DNA of 64,000 nt from the NCBI GenBank assembly GCA_031761405.1, contig JASEVX010000001.1:199246110-199310109 (forward strand), in the 5' to 3' direction. This DNA comes from Serripes groenlandicus (Eukaryota; Mollusca; Bivalvia; Cardiida; Cardiidae). This document shows positions 1 through 12,639 of this stretch, in pieces. Made by a program: the position numbers and the translations under genes. Position 1 is the first letter of the stretch. Every line of letters starts with the position of its first letter. The notes beneath the pieces are model-generated. The model was not told the DNA's origin. It saw only the letters and a program-made list of their open reading frames with translations, and did not search any database.

Positions 1-44
1 AAACTCTTTCCGTGAAAGATACCTTAACAGACGAATATTGAAAA

Positions 45-125
45 TATTGTGGAAAATGAAGCCTTGAAATCAGCAATGACAATGAGCAATTCCTCCTTTT
101 CACACAATGCTTTAAAACCTGATGT
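45..125. repeat. hairpin MITE family, copy 1 (degenerate)
   Basis: Contains the family core: a GAGCAATT..CTCCTTTT motif followed by CACAATG and a TTTT-rich stretch. The same core recurs at 265-345, 11519-11655, 17060-17170, 39715-39795, 47722-47893, 61205-61310 and elsewhere. No terminal repeat is visible here, so this is a decayed or partial copy. Confidence 0.5.
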
Positions 126-264
126 AGTCAAAGCTTTCCGTACTCTATGTATTTTGATGTTTTACTACAGGCAGTTCTTTGCTCTTTCCCCCTTTTAGGC
201 ACATTTTGAATAACCTGAAACAGATTAAATCTCTGTAAATGAAGGTATGATTATTGAAAATGGT

Positions 265-345
265 TGAAACCTTTGTGAAAAAAGAAGAAATGTTAACGTT
301 AAGCAATTTCTTCTTTTGTCACGATATTTTCCCTTCATTCCATCT
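265..345. repeat. hairpin MITE family, copy 2
   Basis: AAGAAGAAATGTTAACGTTA is followed by AGCAATTTCTTCTTTTGTCA, giving an imperfect hairpin, and then CACGATATTTTC. This matches the core of the hairpin family seen best at 47722-47893. Terminal repeats are not recognisable. Confidence 0.5.
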
Positions 346-1074
346 GTTTGTCGATCCAACTAGGAAATGTAACGTCAATCTTCAAATTAGGGAGTAGTTA
401 AATTCAGCAAACAAACGAGTTATAACCGTAGGGTCAAGATTTGTTTTACATGTGAGCAGCACTATAGCTATTTTGGGTCTTATTTTCATTTGTTAAAATT
501 GAAGATTCGACGTCCGTCAACGTATAATCTGTCTCTGTCTGTCTCTGTCTGTCTGTCTCTCCCCCACATGTTTGTTTAGCTCTCTTTTAACTCTCTCGTT
601 CTCATAAATATTCGTAACGATTTATTCTAAATTAAAGTTTAGTGAGAAACAGTAAAATACAACGTCCAATCAGCTAAGTACGTGGCACACATAGCTGCAA
701 ATGCAATGGTCACGGATTCGATTCTCTAAACCGGAATGTCATTTACATTCATGGCCTTTATATCATGATGCTCATTTTGTGTAATGCTATCATGATTATC
801 TTTTATTTATATTATTAAAGTACAGGTATGCCGATTAATTATATGTCATTAATATAGTCAAGTTAATCTTCTAAAATAAGTGCATGTGTGATACGTTGTA
901 ACATGTAGGGCAAGATTACACGTACATTGTCGTTGCAATAGAATTGAAAACATTCGAAGATGAAAAGAATCTAATAATCGACTAAATGAAACAGTCTGAA
1001 AGGAAAATGAGATGGTCGTATATATATATTATATGCAAATCAAATTAAGAAGAAAACCGGACATGCAAAAATGA
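346..1074. other. AT-rich stretch without a recognisable gene
   Basis: Holds a short GTCT/CTGT microsatellite at about 530-561 and otherwise unique AT-rich sequence. At about 675-735 a stretch ending GGATTCGATTCTC resembles a pol III B box, but no convincing A box pairs with it. Confidence 0.5.
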
Positions 1075-1157
1075 AAGCCTAGCATAAAAATCGAACCAAT
1101 GAAAAGTGAACTTTTAGATTTGAAGTGCTTCGTGCTTAGCCACTAGGCTACGACGAC
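1075..1157 (-). repeat. tRNA-Ser-like SINE head or tRNA relic
   Basis: On the minus strand the stretch starts GTCGTCG, then TAGCCTAGTGGCTAAGC (A-box-like), a middle part containing ACTTCAAATC, and then GGTTCGATTTTTATGC (B-box-like). The order and spacing match a class II tRNA such as tRNA-Ser, but the acceptor stem does not close and the T arm is decayed. It is therefore a tRNA-derived SINE head or a tRNA pseudogene rather than a working tRNA. Confidence 0.45.
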
Positions 1158-1410
1158 GGTGTTGATTTAAAGACCTGCGTGTACGTATTAATAAGTTGCA
1201 GGCGAAGATTGATGAGTAAACCTGTTTACTGATATGTATTTAGTAAAAATCTAAAATGTTTAAAATTTCAACACGAAGACTTGAATAATTATGCTGAGAT
1301 ACCACTTTTTGTCGATGATTACATAAAACATACTTTAAATTTTACTGCGTAGTATTGACCTGGTTATTACCTTTGAATACATATATATCTTGTAATGACA
1401 TGGATTTGTA

Positions 1411-1440
1411 TGAAGCTCGGTAGCTCAGTTGGTAGTCCCA
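1411..1440 (+). repeat. A-box-like tRNA fragment
   Basis: GCTCGGTAGCTCAGTTGGTAG matches the D-arm and A-box half of a eukaryotic tRNA. No B box or 3' half follows, because the sequence runs into the TGACTGA minisatellite. Probably a truncated SINE head. Confidence 0.35.
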
Positions 1441-1494
1441 GCTAGGTCAAAATTAGTTCTGACAATTGTCTAAGGTACATCAGGGTTGACACTG

Positions 1495-1976
1495 TATGTG
1501 ACTGAGACTGATGGTGACTGAGCCTTCAGGAGGGTTACTGAGAGTTACTGATGGTGACTGAGACTGATGGAATCTTAGAGAAGGCGACTGAAGGTGACTG
1601 ATGCTGACTTAAACTTAGGAAGATGACTGATGGAGACTCAGGGAAGGTGACGAAGACATAGGGAAGGTGACTGATGGTGACAGAGGCTTAGGGAAGTTGA
1701 CTGATGATGACTGCTACTTAGGAAAGGTGACTGGGACGGAAGATGACTAATGGTGACTGAGGCTTAGGGAAGGTGACTAAGTCGAAGGTGACTGCGACTG
1801 ATGGAGTCTAAGAAAAAGTGACTGGTGGTAACTGAGACTTAGGGGAGTTGACTGAGACTTCTGTAGACTTAGGAAAGGTGACTGATGGTGACTGAGACGT
1901 AGGGAAGGTGACTTAGACTGATGTAGACTAACTGATGGTGACTGTGACAGAGACGAAGATGACTGCGACTTATGTA
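1495..1976. repeat. degenerate TGACTGA-rich minisatellite
   Basis: Many variants of GGTGACTGATGGTGACTGAG and GACTTAGGGAAGGTGACT follow each other with irregular spacing. The tract ends exactly where the 414-bp satellite begins. An open frame on the minus strand here (1777-2007) is a product of the low-complexity repeat, rich in Ser, Gln and Leu, and is not a gene. Confidence 0.8.
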
Positions 1977-3632
1977 ACCTAACGAAAACGGCCGTGCAAT
2001 TGACCATTGTCTAACTCGATTCCGTGTCTTCATTTCATATATATTCTACTGGAACGCGGGCTGCAGATATCAAGACACAGAACAAGACGACGGCGGGTAC
2101 ATCAATTCCTAAAGGTGAGCTCCTTTTTGCACGTTATTTACGTAGATGTCTTAAACATGTTCCTACCTCTGTTCTACTCTAATCGTAACCTCTTTGAAAT
2201 GGTATTAGCATTGACTCGACACAAGCCTGCAGCAGGTTTGAACGGCTTTACGGCCGTTTTCAACCGTATCGCGTCAACGCCACTATGATTTCAAAACACT
2301 GCAGCAGGTCTGACAAGCTGTCAGTACAGTAGATGTCTTAAACATATCCTCCTGTTCGTTCTACTCGTAATCGTTAAGTGTTAGGCCCCGACCTAACGAA
2401 AACGGCCGTGCAATTGACCATTGTCTAACTCGATTCCGTGTCTTCATTACATATATATTCTACTGGAACGCGGGCTGCAGATATCAAGACACAGAACAAG
2501 ACGACGGCGGGTACATCAATTCCTAAAGGTGAGCTCCTTTTTGCACGTTATTTACGTAGATGTCTTAAACATGTTCCTACCTCTGTTCTACTCTAATCGT
2601 AACCTCTTTGAAATGGTATTAGCATTGACTCGACACAAGCCTGCAGCAGGTTTGAACGGCTTTACGGCCGTTTTCAACCGTATCGCGTCAACGCCACTAT
2701 GATTTCAAAACACTGCAGCAGGTCTGACAAGCTGTCAGTACAGTAGATGTCTTAAACATATCCTCCTGTTCGTTCTACTCGTAATCGTTAAGTGTTAGGC
2801 CCCGACCTAACGAAAACGGCCGTGCAATTGACCATTGTCTAACTCGATTCCGTGTCTTCATTTCATATATATTCTACTGGAACGCGGGCTGCAGATATCA
2901 AGACACAGAACAAGACGACGGCGGGTACATCAATTCCTAAAGGTGAGCTCCTTTTTGCACGTTATTTACGTAGATGTCTTAAACATGTTCCTACCTCTGT
3001 TCTACTCTAATCGTAACCTCTTTGAAATGGTATTAGCATTGACTCGACACAAGCCTGCAGCAGGTTTGAACGGCTTTACGGCCGTTTTCAACCGTATCGC
3101 GTCAACGCCACTATGATTTCAAAACACTGCAGCAGGTCTGACAAGCTGTCAGTACAGTAGATGTCTTAAACATATCCTCCTATTCGTTCTACTCGTAATC
3201 GTTAAGTGTTAGGCCCCGACCTAACGAAAACGGCCGTGCAATTGACCATTGTTTAACTCGATTCCATGTCTTCATTACATATATATTCTACTGGAACGCG
3301 GGCTGCAGATATCAAGACACAGAACAAGACGACGGCGGGTACATCAATTCCTAAAGGTGAGCTCCTTTTTGCACGTTATTTACGTAGATGTCTTAAACAT
3401 GTTCCTACCTCTGTTCTACTCTAATCGTAACCTCTTTGAAATGGTATTAGCATTGACTCGACACAAGCCTGCAGCAGGTTTGAACGGCTTTACGGCCGTT
3501 TTCAACCGTATCGCGTCAACGCCACTATGATTTCAAAACACTGCAGCAGGTCTGACAAGCTGTCAGTACAGTAGATGTCTTAAACATATCCTCCTGTTCG
3601 TTCTACTCGTAATCGTTAAGTGTTAGGCCCCG
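1977..3632. repeat. 414-bp satellite, subfamily A (4 units)
   Basis: Four head-to-tail copies of exactly 414 bp begin at ACCTAACGAAAACGGCCGTG (1977, 2391, 2805, 3219). Diagnostic bases are CCTACCTCT, GACTCGACAC and CCGTATCGCG. Each unit holds a 93-codon open frame (first 2007-2288), but it opens at TTG, not ATG. Differences between units in that frame mostly change the amino acid, so there is no sign of coding selection. Every unit carries a splice-donor-like CTAAAGGTGAGC. Units 1 and 3, and 2 and 4, share a CATTTCAT or CATTACAT variant, hinting at an 828-bp dimer. Confidence 0.95.
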
Positions 3633-6600
3633 ACCTAACGAAAACGGCCGTGCAATTGACCATTGTCTAACTCGATTCCGTGTCTTCATTTCATATATAT
3701 TCTACTGGAACGCGGGCTGCAGATATCAAGACACAGAACAAGACGACGGCGGGTACATCAATTCCTAAAGGTGAGCTCCTTTTTGCACGTTATTTACGTA
3801 GATGTCTTAAACATGTTCCTTCGTCTGTTCTACTCTAATCGTAACCTCTTTGAAATGGTATTAGCATTGACTCTACACAAGCCTGCAGCAGGTTTGAACG
3901 GCTTTACGGCCGTTTTCAACCGTGTCGCGTCAACGCCACTATGATTTCAAAACACTGCAGCAGGTCTGACAAGCTGTCAGTACAGTAGATGTCTTAAACA
4001 TATCCTCCTGTTCGTTCTACTCGTAATCGTTAAGTGTTAGGCCCCGACCTAACGAAAACGGCCGTGCAATTGACCATTGTCTAACTCGATTTCGTGTCTT
4101 CTTTTCATATATATTCTACTGGAACGCGGGCTGCAGATATCAAGACACAGAACAAGACGACGGCGGGTACATCAATTCCTAAAGGTGAGCTCCTTTTTGC
4201 ACGTTATTTACGTAGATGTCTTAAACATGTTCCTTCGTCTGTTCTACTCTAATCGTAACCTCTTTGAAATGGTATTAGCATTGACTCTACACAAGCCTGC
4301 AGCAGGTTTGAACGGCTTTACGGCCGTTTTCAACCGTGTCGCGTCAACGCCACTATGATTTCAAAACACTGCAGCAGGTCTGACAAGCTGTCAGTACAGT
4401 AGATGTCTTAAACATATCCTCCTGTTCGTTCTACTCGTAATCGTTAAATGTTAGGCCCCGACCTAACGAAAACGGCCGTGCAATTGACCATTGTCTAACT
4501 CGATTTCGTGTCTTCATTTCATATATATTCTACTGGAACGCGGGCTGCAGATATCAAGACACAGAACAAGACGACGGCGGGTACATCAATTCCTAAAGGT
4601 GAGCTCCTTTTTGCACGTTATTTACGTAGATGTCTTAAACATGTTCCTTCGTCTGTTCTACTCTAATCGTAACCTCTTTGAAATGGTATTAGCATTGACT
4701 CTACACAAGCCTGCAGCAAGTTTGAACGGCTTTACGTCCGTTTTCAACCGTGTCGCGTCAACGCCACTATGATTTCAAAACACTGCAGCAGGTCTGACAA
4801 GCTGTCAGTACAGTAGATGTCTTAAACATATCCTCCTGTTCGTTCTACTCGTAATCGTTAAGTGTTAGGCCCCGACCTAACGAAAACGGCCGTGCAATTG
4901 ACCATTGTCTAACTCGATTTCGTGTCTTCATTTCATATATATTCTACTGGAACGCGGGCTGCAGATATCAAGACACAGAACAAGACGACGACGGGTATAT
5001 CAATTCCTAAAGGTGAGCTCCTTTTTGCACGTTATTTACGTAGATGTCTTAAACATGTTCCTTCGTCTGTTCTACTCTAATCGTAACCTCTTTGAAATGG
5101 TATTAGCATTGACTCTACACAAGCCTGCAGCAGGTTTGAACGGCTTAACGGCCGTTTTCAACCGTGTTGCGTCAACGCCACTATGATTTCAAAAAACTGC
5201 AGCAGGTCTGACAAGCTGTCAGTACAGTAGATGTCTTAAACATATCCTCCTGTTCGTTCTACTCGTAATCGTTAAGTGTTAGGCCCCGACCTAACGAAAA
5301 CGGCCGTGCAATTGACCATTGTCTAACTCGATTTCGTGTCTTCATTTCATATATATTCTACTGGAACGCGGGCTGCAGATATCAAGACACAGAACAAGAC
5401 GACGGCGGGTACATCAATTCCTAAAGGTGAGCTCCTTTTTGCACGTTATTTACGTAGATGTCTTAAACATGTTCCTTCGTCTGTTCTACTCTAATCGTAA
5501 CCTCTTTGAAATGGTATTAGCATTGACTCTACACAAGCCTGCAGCAGGTTTGAACGGCTTTACGGCCGTTTTCAACCGTGTCGCGTCAACGCCACTATGA
5601 TTTCAAAACACTGCAGCAGGTCTGACAAGCTGTCAGTACAGTAGATGTCTTAAACATATCCTCCTGTTCGTTCTACTCGTAATCGTTAAGTGTTAGGCCC
5701 CGACCTAACGAAAACGGCCGTGCAATTGACCATTGTCCAACTCGATTTCGTGTCTTCATTTCATATATATTCTACTGGAACGCGGGCTGCAGATATCAAG
5801 ACACAGAACAAGACGACGGCGGGTACATCAATTCCTAAAGGTGAGCTCCTTTTTGCACGTTATTTACGTAGATGTCTTAAACATGTTCCTTCGTCTGTTC
5901 TACTCTAATCGTAACCTCTTTGAAATGGTATTAGCATTGACTCTACACAAGCCTGCAGCAGGTTTGAACGGCTTTACGGCCGTTTTCAACCGTGTCGCGT
6001 CAACGCCACTATGATTTCAAAACACTGCAGCAGGTCTGACAAGCTGTCAGTACAGTAGATGTCTTAAACATATCCTCCTGTTCGTTCTACTCGTAATCGT
6101 TAAATGTTAGGCCCCGACCTAACGAAAACGGCCGTGCAATTGACCATTGTCTAACTCGATTTCGTGTCTTCATTTCATATATATTCTACTGGAACGCGGG
6201 CTGCAGATATCAAGACACAGAACAAGACGACGGCGGGTACATCAATTCCTAAAGGTGAGCTCCTTTTTGCACGTTATTTACGTAGATGTCTTAAACATGT
6301 TCCTTCGTCTGTTCTACTCTAATCGTTACCTCTTTGAAATGGTATTAGCATTGACTCTACACAAGCCTGCAGCAGGTTTGAACGGCTTTACGGCCGTTTT
6401 CAACCGTGTCGCGTCAACGCCACTATGATTTCAAAACACTGCAGCAGGTCTGACAAGCTGTCAGTACAGTAGATGTCTTAAACATATCCTCCTGTTCGTT
6501 CTACTCGTAATCGTTAAGTGTTAGGCCCCGACCTAACGAAAACGGCCGTGCAATTGACCATTGTCTAACTCGATTTCGTGTCTTCATTTCATATATATTC

Positions 6601-7772
6601 TACTGGAACGCGGGGTGCAGATATCAAGACACAGAACAAGACGACGGCGGGTACATCAATTCCTAAAGGTGAGCTCCTTTTTGCACGTTATTTACGTAGA
6701 TGTCTTAAACATGTTCCTTCGTCTGTTCTACTCTAATCGTAACCTCTTTGAAATGGTATTAGCATTGACTCTACACAAGCCTGCAGCAGGTTTGAACGGC
6801 TTTACGGCCGTTTTCAACCGTGTCGCGTCAACGCCACTATGATTTCAAAACACTGCAGCAGGTCTGACAAGCTGTCAGTACAGTAGATGTCTTAAACATA
6901 TCCTCCTGTTCGTTCTACTCGTAATCGTTAAGTGTTAGGCCCCGACCTAACGAAAACGGCCGTGCAATTGACCATTGTCCAACTCGATTTCGTGTCTTCA
7001 TTTCATATATATTCTACTGGAACGCGGGCTGCAGATATCAAGACACAGAACAAGACGACGGCGGGTACATCAATTCCTAAAGGTGAGCTCCTTTTTGCAC
7101 GTTATTTACGTAGATGTCTTAAACATGTTCCTTCGTCTGTTCTACTCTAATCGTAACCTCTTTGAAATGGTATTAGCATTGACTCTACACAAGCCTGCAG
7201 CAGGTTTGAACGGCTTTAAGGCCGTTTTCAACCGTGTCGCGTCAACGCCACTATGATTTCAAAACACTGCAGCAGGTCTGACAAGCTGTCAGTACAGTAG
7301 ATGTCTTAAACATATCCTCCTGTTTGTTCTACTCGTAATCGTTAAGTGTTAGGCCCCGACCTAACGAAAACGGCCGTGCAATTGACCATTGTCTAACTCG
7401 ATTTCGTGTCTTCATTTCATATATATTCTACTGAAACGCGGGCTGCAGATATCAAGACACAGAACAAGACGACGGCGGGTACATCAATTCCTAAAGGTGA
7501 GCTCCTTTTTGCACGTTATTTACGTAGATGTCTTAAACATGTTCCTTCGTCTGTTCTACTCTAATCGTAACCTCTTTGAAATGGTATTAGCATTGACTCT
7601 ACACAAGCCTGCAGCAGGTTTGAACGGCTTTACGGCCGTTTTCAACCATGTCGCGTCAACGCCACTATGATTTCAAAACACTGCAGCAGGTCTGACAAGC
7701 TGTCAGTACAGTAGATGTCTTAAACATATCCTCCTGTTTGTTCTACTCGTAATCGTAAAGTGTTTGCAATAG
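3633..7772. repeat. 414-bp satellite, subfamily B (10 units)
   Basis: Ten further 414-bp units, in register with the preceding block, carry CCTTCGTCT, GACTCTACAC and CCGTGTCGCG instead of the subfamily A bases. Units differ from one another at only a few positions, the mark of recent homogenisation. Two units three periods apart (5733 and 6975) share TTGTCCAACTC, and two units four periods apart share GTTAAATGTTAGG, so longer blocks have also been copied. The tail of the last unit (from about 7755) already carries the insertion typical of the next subfamily. Confidence 0.95.
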
Positions 7773-10700
7773 GATAGCCTTGACCCCGACATAACGAAAA
7801 CGGCCGTGCAACTGAACATTGTCTAACTCGATTCCGTGTCTTCATTTCATATATTCTACTGGAACGCAGGCTGCAGATATCAAACACAAAACAGACGACG
7901 GCGTGTACATCAATCCCTAAAGGTGAGCTCCTTTTTGCACGTTATTTACTTAGATGCCTTAAACATGTCCCTTCCTTTGTTCTACTCTAATCGCAAACTC
8001 TTTGAAATAGTATTAGCATTGACTCTACACAAGCCTGCAGCAGGTTTGAACGGCTTTACGGCCGTTTTCAACCGTGTCGCGTCAAAGCCACTATGATTTC
8101 AAAAAACTGCAGCAGGTCTGACAAGCTGTCAGTAGATGTCTTAAACATATCCTGCTGTTTGTTCTACTCGTAATCGTAAACTGTTTGAAATGGTATAGCC
8201 TTGACCCTGACCTAACGAAAACGGCCGTGCAACTGAACATTGTCTAACTCGATTCCGTGTCTTCATTTCATATATTCTACTGGAACGCAGGCTGCAGATA
8301 TCAAACACAGAACAGACGACGGCGTGTACATCAATCCCTAAAGGTGAGCTCCTTTTTGCACGTTATTTAATTAGATGTCTTAAACATGTCCCTTCCTTTG
8401 TTCTACTCTAATCGTAAACTCTTTGAAATGGTATTAGCATTGACTCTACACAAGCCTGCAGCAGGTTTGAACGGGTTTACGGCCGTTTTCAACCGTGTCG
8501 CATCAAAGCCACTATGATTTCAAAAAACTGCAGCAGGTCTGACAAGCTGTCAGTAGATGTCTTAAACATATCCTTCTGTTTGTTCTACTCGTAATCGTAA
8601 ACTGTTTGCAATAGTATAGCCTTGACCCTGACCTAACGAAAACGGCCGTGCAACTGAACATTGTCTAACTCGATTCCGTGTCTTCATTTCATATATTCTA
8701 CTGGAACGCAGGCTGCAGATATCAAACACAGAACAGACGACGGCGTGTACATCAATCCCTAAAGGTGAGATCCTTTTTGCACGTTATTTACTTAGATGTC
8801 TTAAACATGTCCTTTCCTTTGTTCTACTCTAATCGTAAACTCTTTGAAATGGTATTAGCATTGACTCTACATTAGCCTGCAGCAGGTTTGAACGGCTTTA
8901 CGGCCGTTTTCAACCGTGTCGCGTCAAAGCCACTATGATTTCAAAAAACTGCAGCAGGTCTGACAAGCTGTCAGTAGATGTCTTAAACATATCCTCCTGT
9001 TTGTTCTACTCGTAATCGTAAACTGTTTGCAATGGTATAGCATTGACCCTGACCTAACGAAAACGGCCATGCAACTGAACATTGTCTAACTCGATTCCGT
9101 GTCTTCATTTCATATATTCTACTGGAACGCAGGCTGCAGATATCAAACACAGAACTGACGACGGCGTGTACATCAATCCCTAAAGGTGAGCTCCTTTTTG
9201 CACGTTATTTACTTAGATGTCTTAAACATGTCCCTTCCTTTGTTCTACTCTAATCGTAAACTCTTTGAAATGGTATTAGCATTGACTCTACACAAGCCTG
9301 CAGCAGGTTTGAACGGGTTTACGGCCGTTTTCAACCGTGTCGCGTCAAAGCCACTATGATTTCAAAAAACTGCGGCAGGTCTGACAAGCTGTTAGTAGAT
9401 GTCTTAAACATATCCTCCTGTTTGTTCTACTCGTTATGGTAAACTGTTTGCAATGGTATAGCCTTGACCCTGACCTAACGAAAACGGCCGTGCAACTTAA
9501 CATTTGTCTAACTCGATTCCGTGTCTTCATTTCATATATTCTACTGGAACGCAGGCTGCAGATATCAAACACAGAACAGACGACGGCGTGTACATCAATC
9601 CCTAAAGGTGAGCTCCTTTTTGCACGTTATTTAGTTAGATGTCTTAAGCATGTCCCTTCCTTTGTTCTACTCTAATCGTAAACTCTTTGAAATGGTATTA
9701 GCATTGACTCTATACAAGCCTGCAGCAGGTTTGAACGGCTTTACGGCCGTTTTCAACCGTGTCGCGTCAAAGCCACTATGATTTCAAAAAACTGCAGCAG
9801 GTCTGACAAGCTGTCAGTAGATGTCTTAAACGTATCCTCCTGTTTGTTCTACTCGTAATCGTAAACTGTTTGCAATGGTATAGCCTTGACCCTGACCTAT
9901 CGAAAACGGCCGTGCAACTGAACATTGTCTAACTCGATTCCGTGTCTTCATTTCATATATTCTACTGGAACGCAGGCTGCAGATAACAAACACAGAACAG
10001 ACGACGGCGTGTACATCAAACCCTAAAGGTGAGCTCCTTTTTGCACGTTATTTACTTAGATGTCTTAAACATGTCCCTTCCTTTGTTCTACTCTAATTGT
10101 AAACTCTTTGAAATGGTATTAGCATTGACTCTACACCAGCCTGCAGCAGGTTTGAAAGGCTTTACGGCCGTTTTCAACCGTGTCGCGTCAAAGCTACTAT
10201 GATTTCAAAAAACTGCAGCAGGTCTGACAAGCTGTCAGTAGATGTCTTAAACATATCCTCCTGTTTGTTCTACTCGTAATCGTAAACTGTTTGTAATGGT
10301 ATAGCCTTGACCCTGACCTGACGAAAACGGCCGTGCAACTGAACATTGTCTAACTCGATTCCGTGTCTTCATTTCATATATTCTACTGGAACGCAGGCTG
10401 CAGATATCAAACACAGAACAGACGACGGCGTGTACATCAATCCCTAAAGGTGAGCTCGTTTTTGCACGTTATTTATTTAGATGTCTTAAACATGTCCCTT
10501 CCTTTGTTCTACTCTAATTGTAAACTCTTTGAAATGGTATTAGCATTGAATCTACACAAGCCTGCAGCAGGTTTAAACGGCTTTACGGCCGTTTTCAACA
10601 GTGTCGCGTCAAAGCCACTATGATTTCAAAAAACTGCAGCAGGTCTGACAAGTTGTCAGTAGACGTCTTAAACATATCCTCATGTTTGTTCTACTCGTAA

Positions 10701-10780
10701 TCGTAAACTGTTTGCAATGGTATAGCCTTGACCCTGACCTAACGAAAACGGCCGTGCAACTGAACATTGTCTAACTCGAT
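7773..10780. repeat. ~421-bp satellite, subfamily C (7 units plus partial)
   Basis: Seven units of about 421 bp share the core of the 414-bp satellite but have ACACAGAACAGACGAC in place of GACACAGAACAAGACGAC, a deletion in CATATATATTC, and an extra TTTGCAATGGTATAGCCTTG near the end. Divergence between units is higher than in blocks A and B and several units break the open frame. The array stops inside a unit at AACTCGAT (10780), directly joined to a pearl-like element. Confidence 0.95.
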
Positions 10781-11222
10781 AGGCAAAACTGAAGGAAAAT
10801 CTTGTTAACACTGTAGAGGCCAGGTTTTTTAAAATCTGGTCAGAATGTTTATCTTAATGATATCTAGTCCACGTTCGAATTAGGGTCATATCGGGTAAAC
10901 AAAAATAGGTCACTAGGCCAAATGAAGGAAAATCTTGATAACACACTGCATGTTGTATTATGAATCTATGTCAGAATAATTGTCTTGGTGAGTTTTGCAT
11001 ATTTCAAACATTTTCTCCCAGTCTAGTACATGGTTTAGGGAACTATTTTTAACTTGATGAAATGTGATTTAACATTGACATATTTCTAAATATAATAATG
11101 CAGAAACTTCAAAATATTCTGCCTAAACCTGCTGTCAAATTTGCTTTTGATTCTTCATGTCTTAAATGTATCTATACTTGTGAGCTCTTGCACTCAGGTG
11201 AGCGATATAGTGCCAACAAGGT
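10781..11222 (-). mobile_element. pearl-like element, minus-strand fragment (type II core)
   Basis: On the minus strand it starts as a truncated form of the family 5' end: CTCAGGTGAGCGATATAGTG at 11193-11212 is the complement of the usual CGCTCACCTGAG. The core CAGTGTTAACAAGATTTTCC is shared with 37224-37626 and 59826-60385. The other end abuts the satellite array at 10780. No coding capacity. Confidence 0.6.
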
Positions 11223-12094
11223 CTTTCTGTTTTTAAATTGGCAGTTTAATAAAATTTACTATTTTTGACATGATCTTTCAACTTCTTGACAATAAATACA
11301 TAAACATAATCTGCAATTATTATTTCCTTTCACATTTCTCATACTTCTCCAACCTTCCCGCAGCCCCCAGACCGTCAGCACTACAGTGCTTTGATTTAAA
11401 TAGGAAAGACAGTTTTCTTTACTCATGTATTGTCCAATAGTTGACAGTGTTCTTTTCCGTGGTTAAATGGGTTTAAACATCCGCATTAATTTACCATTTT
11501 CCATATACAGGCGCTTATGGACGCATCTGCAGCAGAAAACGTTTTGGCAAAAGGAGCAATTGCTGATAATGAGCCATTTCTCCAATTGCCATAATATTTA
11601 AATTATATTCAATATTGAAGTATTATTGAAACAATCAGCAGATCTGTCTTAAAGTAAGTAAGTAGATATTTTATTAAAGTGACATGTATATAACACATAA
11701 TAAACATAATAATTAGTTTGTTTTGAAAAACAACCAGCCCCATGGGCCTTTATGGTATGTATATGTACGAAGGTTAATTTGTTATTATCAGTTGTTGGTC
11801 TATATACATATATACACTTGTATTATACCTCAGTTAAAATTCTCTATGTAAATTCCCCATTCCCGATCAGTCACTAATCTTTAATAGTGCCCGGTAATAG
11901 TGACTGGAAAAAAAATATCACATGCGCAACTTTGATGCGTGCACGGTTCAGCAAAAATAAAGCCGCAAAATCCGCGTTTTAATACTTGGAACTGCAATTT
12001 GTGATATAAGTTTTGTAGTAGTGACAGTTTCTATATTTTATAAGATTAAAATTTAAAACTTTATTACAGAAAAATATTTGCTTTTTCGGTATAA
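11223..12094. other. AT-rich stretch with one hairpin MITE
   Basis: No gene seen. It contains the hairpin MITE at 11519-11655 and otherwise unique AT-rich DNA with short simple-sequence runs. Confidence 0.5.
11519..11655. mobile_element. hairpin MITE family copy (with left terminal repeat)
   Basis: Starts GACGCATCTGCAGCAGAAAA, then GGAGCAATTGCTGATAATGA and GCCATTTCTCC form the central hairpin, followed by the A/T tail. CAGCAGATCTGTCTT at about 11635-11655 may be a decayed right terminal repeat. About 137 bp, non-coding. Confidence 0.6.
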
Positions 12095-12237
12095 TAAAAT
12101 AAATATCACATTACTTTCAAGGCGCTTTTAAAAAGATTTAAACCTTCGAAAAATAATGTTGATCTCGGTCAACATTATTTTTCTCAGGTTGACCATTTTT
12201 AATAGCGCCCTCACAGGAATGTGATATTTATATAATA
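12095..12237. mobile_element. palindromic MITE
   Basis: The two halves are inverted copies of each other: AAATATCACATT..GGCGC on the left and GCGCC..AATGTGATATTT on the right. The centre is a perfect 15-bp stem (12148-12162 and 12169-12183) around a 6-base loop TCTCGG. Total arms are about 68 bp and imperfect. No coding capacity. Confidence 0.7.
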
Positions 12238-12639
12238 GCTAACTCTAATACATCGATGGTCTCGTTTGAGCAGGCCGATTTTACAGCTTGTACGAGATGT
12301 GGTTATGGCATCCCCGAACGAAGCCATTAATATTTCAGAGTTGCTGCGAACTTCAGGAGGTGAAATGTATGATGTGCATTTGAATGCAACGTGCTTTAGC
12401 ATTTAATGATGGCGTATGCGGGCAATGCTTAACGCTCGTCCTGATTAACTGGACTTCAATCAACAATTAGCTATATATAAAAGCGCGAGTTTAAGCACAA
12501 TGAGCAAACAATGTAGGCCAAAATAAACCTACACGTACGTAGTCTCTAATCTTAGTCTATAGTGTTCGCTAAGAATATATCAAAATATTGTCAAACCTAC
12601 TCCGTAACTAGTTACAAACTTTCAAAAGATAAATGCATG
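12238..12639. other. no recognisable feature
   Basis: Unique, moderately AT-rich sequence between the palindromic MITE and the 75-bp satellite. An open frame on the minus strand (12211-12402) overlaps the MITE end and matches nothing I know. Confidence 0.4.

Noticed and set aside
1411..1440. Functional tRNA gene
   Set aside because: Only the A-box half is present; no anticodon arm, B box or acceptor closure.
2007..7670. Fourteen tandem 93-codon open frames as a multigene family
   Set aside because: All open at TTG, the next array block breaks the frame, and A/B differences change amino acids. The frame is a by-product of a 414-bp unit (divisible by three).
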